The notes beneath the pieces are model-generated. The model saw only the letters and a program-made list of their open reading frames with translations, ran no database searches and had not been told where the DNA came from. From JBQTKD01 sp052386455 (GTDB lineage: Bacteria > Actinomycetota > Actinomycetes > Sporichthyales > Sporichthyaceae): a DNA stretch of 64,000 nt. Within the stretch, counting starts at the first letter, position 1, and every line of letters starts with the position of its first letter. Shown here piece after piece: positions 60,978 to 64,000 of the stretch. The stretch lies in contig JBQTKD010000087.1 of assembly GCA_052386455.1 (NCBI GenBank), positions 1 to 64,000 of the forward strand. The letters run 5' to 3'. The translations under genes and the position numbers were made by a program.

Positions 60978-61165
60978 TTCTCGGTCCGGGAAGTACGACC
61001 CCGAGCGCAGTTTCGGGATCGCCACCTCGATCGTTCCCGCGCGGGTGTCGAAGCCCCGGCGCCGGTAGCCGTTGCGGGAGTTGACCCGCTGCTCGCTGCG
61101 CTCGCCGTAGTCCGCACCGCACATCGCCTCGGCCTCCGCGCCCATCAGCGCGGCGACGAACGCCG
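60978..61165 (-). mobile_element. IS256-family transposase N-terminal fragment
   Basis: VNSRNGYRRRGFDTRAGTIE and VAIPKLRSGSYFPD are diagnostic of IS256-family (Transposase_mut) proteins, preceded by FVAALMGAEAEAMCGADYGE. The DDE catalytic part is absent. It is joined directly to the IstB fragment, showing nested or successive insertion and deletion. Confidence 0.8.
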
Positions 61166-61228
61166 GGCCCCATCAGCGGCCAGCCGTGTCGTACACCACT
61201 CTGCGGGACACCACTTCGAGGGGCGCCG

Positions 61229-61960
61229 TCAACCGGTTGGGAAGCCGGGTACGCGATAGGCGGCGTATGCGGAGAGGTGAATCAGGTGGAAGCCTCCAAC
61301 CGTGGCGACCGGCAGCAGGTAGAGCCCGAAACCACCGTCGATGACGAAGAAGTAGTCGATCTCGTCGGGGTCGTAGACGGTGCGCCCGCTGCGATTGGCG
61401 GACAGGTGGACCTTCCAGGTGTCGCCAACCCGCACCGTCGTGGTCTTGACCTGAACTCGAGCAAGCTGGTCGTCCATGGCGACCAGCAGGTCGTATCGAC
61501 TCGGTTCGAGCGGCCAGGACACGGCGTGTCCCTGGAGCGTGAACCACGAGGCGGCCAACAGCGGGGCACTGCGGCCGAGATACTCCAGCTCCGCGATCGG
61601 TCGGGGCGTGCCCTGCGTGGCGGGCCTTCCGAGTGCACCCAGATGCGCGGCGTCGAGCCCCAAACGGGCGGCATGACCCTTGAGAAGGGTCGTGCTCGAC
61701 CCACCTGCCAGGCCAAGTGCCGATTGGACCTGCTTCCACGAACGCGACGTTGAGATCGCGTGGGCCAACTGCGCCTCTGTCCACCGGCGTTGCCCCGTGA
61801 AGTGGCTGTAGTCGAGACCGGTCTCGACGGCCCGCCGGCGCGCCCGGCGAAGGGCACCCGCCGAGCTCTCCGGCAACCCGAGGTCGCGAAGTACTCCGCG
61901 CCAGGAATGCGCAGCGGCGACCGCGGCTGCCAACTGGCCGTCGTCATAGGTGCGGGACAC
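61229..61960 (-). CDS. PD-(D/E)XK nuclease-like protein (group I intron endonuclease type)
   Basis: A 243-residue protein. The N-terminal half has repeated short helical units (TYDDGQLAAAVAAAHSWRGV and RRWTEAQLAHAISTSRSWKQ), resembling DNA-binding HTH-like repeats. The C-terminal half has YDLLVAMDDQLARVQVKTTT, a D...QVK PD-(D/E)XK core as in intron-associated endonucleases of the PDDEXK_5 kind. The frame remains open through the tRNA gene, so I use the GTG at 61960, the only start after it. It sits just downstream of tRNA-Pro on the same strand. Confidence 0.72.
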   Translation of the reverse strand: MSRTYDDGQLAAAVAAAHSWRGVLRDLGLPESSAGALRRARRRAVETGLDYSHFTGQRRWTEAQLAHAISTSRSWKQVQSALGLAGGSSTTLLKGHAARLGLDAAHLGALGRPATQGTPRPIAELEYLGRSAPLLAASWFTLQGHAVSWPLEPSRYDLLVAMDDQLARVQVKTTTVRVGDTWKVHLSANRSGRTVYDPDEIDYFFVIDGGFGLYLLPVATVGGFHLIHLSAYAAYRVPGFPTG

Positions 61961-61980
61961 CCCTCGAACGTATCGAGGGG
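61960..61980. other. Hairpin between tRNA-Pro and the nuclease gene
   Basis: CCCCTCGA and TCGAGGGG are perfect 8-bp arms around ACGTA. It lies 23 bp past the 3' end of the tRNA and covers the nuclease start region, so it may be a processing or termination signal or control nuclease translation. Confidence 0.45.
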
Positions 61981-62003
61981 CACCGACACTCTTGCTCGAT
62001 CTG

Positions 62004-62077
62004 TCGGGCTGGCCGGATTCGAACCGACGACCTTCGCACCCCCAGCGCGACGCTCTACCAAGCTGAGCCACAGCCCG
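62004..62077 (-). tRNA. tRNA-Pro (anticodon GGG)
   Basis: A 74-base cloverleaf: acceptor CGGGCTG/CAGCCCG, D arm GCTC-AGCTTGGTA-GAGC, anticodon stem TCGCG/TGCGA around the loop CTGGGGG giving anticodon GGG, and T arm GTCGG-TTCGAAT-CCGGC, with A as discriminator. CCA is not encoded. It reads CCC proline codons, frequent in this GC-rich genome. Confidence 0.95.
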
Positions 62078-62260
62078 TCGCCCGGCGAACCGAGCAGTGA
62101 GACCCTATCGCACGTGGGTCGGGGGTCGCGTTCGGATTGAGGCGCGCGCCGTGGCTGCGCGCCGTAGCGTGGGCGACGTGGATCCTGGTCGAACCGGGCA
62201 GCGTTCGCAGACTCCCCCGCGCCGAGCGGATTCCGTTCGGCCCGCCGCGCCCGGAACTGC

Positions 62261-63721
62261 TCAGCGCTTGCGCTTCTCCCTGACCTTCACCGAGATGTCG
62301 ATCGGGGTGCCGACAAAACCGAACTCCTCGCGCAGGCGGCGTTCGACGAACCGGCGGTAGCCGGCCTCGAGGAAGCCCGACGCGAACAGCACGAAGCGCG
62401 GGGGGCGGGTGGCGGCCTGGGTGCAGAACAGGATGCGCGGCTGCTTGCCGCCGCGGACCGGGTGCGGGTTCGCGGCCACCAGAGCGCCGACGAACGCGTT
62501 GAGCTTGCCGGTGGGGACGCGCTGGTCCCACGAGGCGAGCGAGGTCTCCAGCGCCGGGACGAGCTTCTCTACGGCGCGGCCGGTGCGGGCGGAGATGTTG
62601 ACCCGCAGCGCCCACGGGACGCGGACGAACTCCTGCTCGATCTCGCGCTCGAGGTAGTAGCGGCGCTCCTCGTCGAGCAGGTCCCACTTGTTGTAGACGA
62701 GCACCAGGGCACGGCCGGCGTCGACGACCATCGACACGATGCGGGTGTCCTGCTCGGTGATCCCCTCCTGTGCATCGATCAACACGACCGCGACCTCGCA
62801 CGCGTCCAGTGCGGCGGCGGTGCGCAGGCTCGCGAAGTACTCGTGACCGGTCGCGGTGTAGACCTTGCGGCGAATGCCGGCGGTGTCGACGAACCGCCAC
62901 GGCTTGCCGCCGAGTTCGACGAGCTCGTCCACGGGGTCGACGGTCGTGCCGGCGACGGCGTCCACGACCACGCGGTTGCTGCCGGCGAGCTTGTTCAGCA
63001 GCGAGGACTTGCCGACGTTCGGCTTGCCCACCAGTGCAACCCGGCGCGGGCCGCCGGTGGGCCGTGCGGCGACCTCCTCGGGTTCGGGCAGCGCATCGAG
63101 CACCGCGTCCAGCAGGTCGCCGGACCCGCGGCCGTGCAGCGCGGAGACGGGGTAGGGCTCCCCCAGCCCGAGCGACCACAGCATCGCCGCGTCGGCCTCG
63201 GTGGACGGGCCGTCGACCTTGTTCGCCGCGAGCACGACGGGCTTGCGCGACGCGCGCAGGATCCGCACGACGGCCTCGTCGTGGTCGGTCGCGCCGACGG
63301 TCGCGTCGACGACGAACACGACGACGTCCGCCGCGGAGACGGCCAGCTCGGCCTGGGCGGTGATCGAGGCGCGCAGGCCCTCGCCGTCCGGGTCCCAGCC
63401 GCCGGTGTCCACGACGGTGAAGTGCCGCCCGAGCCATTCGGCGTCGTAGGCGACGCGGTCTCGGGTGACGCCGGGCTTGTCCTCGGTGACCGCCTCGCGG
63501 CGCCCGATGACGCGGTTCACCAGCGTCGACTTGCCGACGTTCGGCCGCCCCACGATCGCCACCACCGGCAGCACCAGCGAGGTGGTCTCGGTCAACTCGT
63601 CGCCGGCGTAGTTGGGGACGTCCTCGCCCTCCCAGTTTTCGTCTGGGGAGAGGGCGTCCTCGACGAAGGGTTCGGCGTCCGAGCCGAACTCGTCGGCTTC
63701 CGTTTCCGGGCTGGCGTTCAC
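62261..63721 (-). CDS. der: Ribosome-assembly GTPase Der (EngA)
   Basis: A 486-residue GTPase with two consecutive G domains. The first has VVAIVGRPNVGKSTLVNRVI, VDTGGWD and AANKVD; the second has VALVGKPNVGKSSLLNKLAG, VDTAGI and YNKWDLLD. A C-terminal KH-like domain ends with PIDISVKVREKRKR. An acidic N-terminal extension of ~50 residues is usual in actinobacteria. Der acts in 50S subunit assembly. GTG start; it follows cmk by 19 bp, the standard actinobacterial order. Confidence 0.96.
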   Translation of the reverse strand: MNASPETEADEFGSDAEPFVEDALSPDENWEGEDVPNYAGDELTETTSLVLPVVAIVGRPNVGKSTLVNRVIGRREAVTEDKPGVTRDRVAYDAEWLGRHFTVVDTGGWDPDGEGLRASITAQAELAVSAADVVVFVVDATVGATDHDEAVVRILRASRKPVVLAANKVDGPSTEADAAMLWSLGLGEPYPVSALHGRGSGDLLDAVLDALPEPEEVAARPTGGPRRVALVGKPNVGKSSLLNKLAGSNRVVVDAVAGTTVDPVDELVELGGKPWRFVDTAGIRRKVYTATGHEYFASLRTAAALDACEVAVVLIDAQEGITEQDTRIVSMVVDAGRALVLVYNKWDLLDEERRYYLEREIEQEFVRVPWALRVNISARTGRAVEKLVPALETSLASWDQRVPTGKLNAFVGALVAANPHPVRGGKQPRILFCTQAATRPPRFVLFASGFLEAGYRRFVERRLREEFGFVGTPIDISVKVREKRKR

Positions 63722-63740
63722 CCCGGAAGGTTACCCGCAG

Positions 63741-64000
63741 TTAGCGGGCGACCCCGTCCACGGCGGCGGCCTGCACGCGGCGGACCTGCTCGAGGACTGC
63801 CGCGATGACCTGCTCCAGGTTCAGGGCGGTGGCGTCGAGCTCGATCGCGTCGGCGGCCTGCAGCAGCGGCGCGACTTTGCGGCTGGAGTCCAGTCGGTCG
63901 CGGCGAGCGAGCTCGGCCTGAGTCGCTTCGACGGAGACGTCCTGCGTGCCGGCGGCGGCGAACTCGGCGCTGCGCCGATTCGCTCGGGCCTCGGCGGAGG
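63741..64000 (-). CDS. cmk: Cytidylate kinase, 3' part (runs off the window)
   Basis: The last 86 codons, read leftward, contain AELARRDRLDSSRKVAPLLQ and AADAIELDATALNLEQV, the conserved C-terminal R-R-D-x-x-D-S and A-x-D-A-x-x-x-D blocks of bacterial CMP kinase, and end at a TAA. The ATP-binding 5' part lies beyond base 64000. It is co-transcribed with der. Confidence 0.88.
   Translation of the reverse strand, partial: SAEARANRRSAEFAAAGTQDVSVEATQAELARRDRLDSSRKVAPLLQAADAIELDATALNLEQVIAAVLEQVRRVQAAAVDGVAR

Noticed and set aside
61961..62071. N-terminal extension of the nuclease frame through the tRNA (GRRFESGQPD-like peptide)
   Set aside because: This peptide is the well-known artefact of translating a tRNA gene; the cloverleaf at 62004-62077 is complete.

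Overview
The window is high-GC DNA (roughly 70%) with dense, often 4-bp-overlapping genes, many GTG starts, MMPL and wax-ester-synthase genes, a PlsB/PlsC pair and a cmk-der operon. This points to a member of the Actinomycetota with mycolata- or Sporichthya/Frankia-like lipid metabolism. The genus is a guess; the phylum is not.

Region 1 (about 0.1-41.4 kb) is a large lipid / alicyclic acyl-CoA catabolic locus built from divergently transcribed operons. It holds a substrate-binding lipoprotein, two GAF-LuxR regulators at its two ends, a CYP125/142-like P450 and a 3Fe-4S ferredoxin. Also present are four acyl-CoA dehydrogenases, a class III CoA-transferase, PECR-, DECR-, MFE2- and BadH-like short-chain dehydrogenases, three crotonases (one BadI-like), a MaoC dehydratase, a thiolase and two AMP-forming acyl-CoA ligases. 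An aldehyde dehydrogenase, a WS/DGAT, PlsB and PlsC complete the metabolic set. Two genes for orphan heme-copper-oxidase-like subunits III and IV and an operon with a stand-alone PEP-utiliser swivel domain are less easily explained. An AT-rich dyad motif (core TTCGA-CTA-TCGAA, often with CTCTAG upstream) recurs at each of the main divergent intergenic regions of this locus and is not seen after about 40 kb. I read it as the operator of one undescribed local regulon.

The MarR-ACAD-BadH-like-BadI-like operon at 36.7-40.0 kb resembles, gene for gene, the cyclohexanecarboxylate ring-cleavage module known from Rhodopseudomonas. Together with the P450/ferredoxin and beta-oxidation genes it suggests degradation of a cycloaliphatic, terpenoid or steroid-like carboxylic acid.

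Region 1 is interrupted by small accessory modules: an RHH/DUF433-DUF5615 toxin-antitoxin pair (13.9-14.7 kb), and an island (25.9-28.4 kb) with VapBC, an XRE/DUF6036 pair and gene debris. That island is bordered by a 137-bp duplicate of part of the neighbouring plsC.

Region 2 (41.4-46.7 kb) is a polyhydroxyalkanoate cluster: an MpaB-like protein, PhaC, an alpha/beta hydrolase, a methyltransferase and PhaB.

Region 3 (46.7-51.4 kb) has an adenylate-cyclase/ATPase signalling protein and an AbiEi/DUF559-like protein, punctuated by three copies of a ~72-bp palindromic repeat. Region 4 (51.4-60.6 kb) has a KAS III with a ~295-residue N-terminal extension, an MMPL transporter, a glycosyltransferase that appears to have lost its catalytic acids, a cytidylate-kinase-like protein and a PhyH dioxygenase. 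Region 5 (60.6-64 kb) holds IS21 and IS256 remnants, a PD-(D/E)XK protein, tRNA-Pro(GGG), der and the 3' end of cmk.
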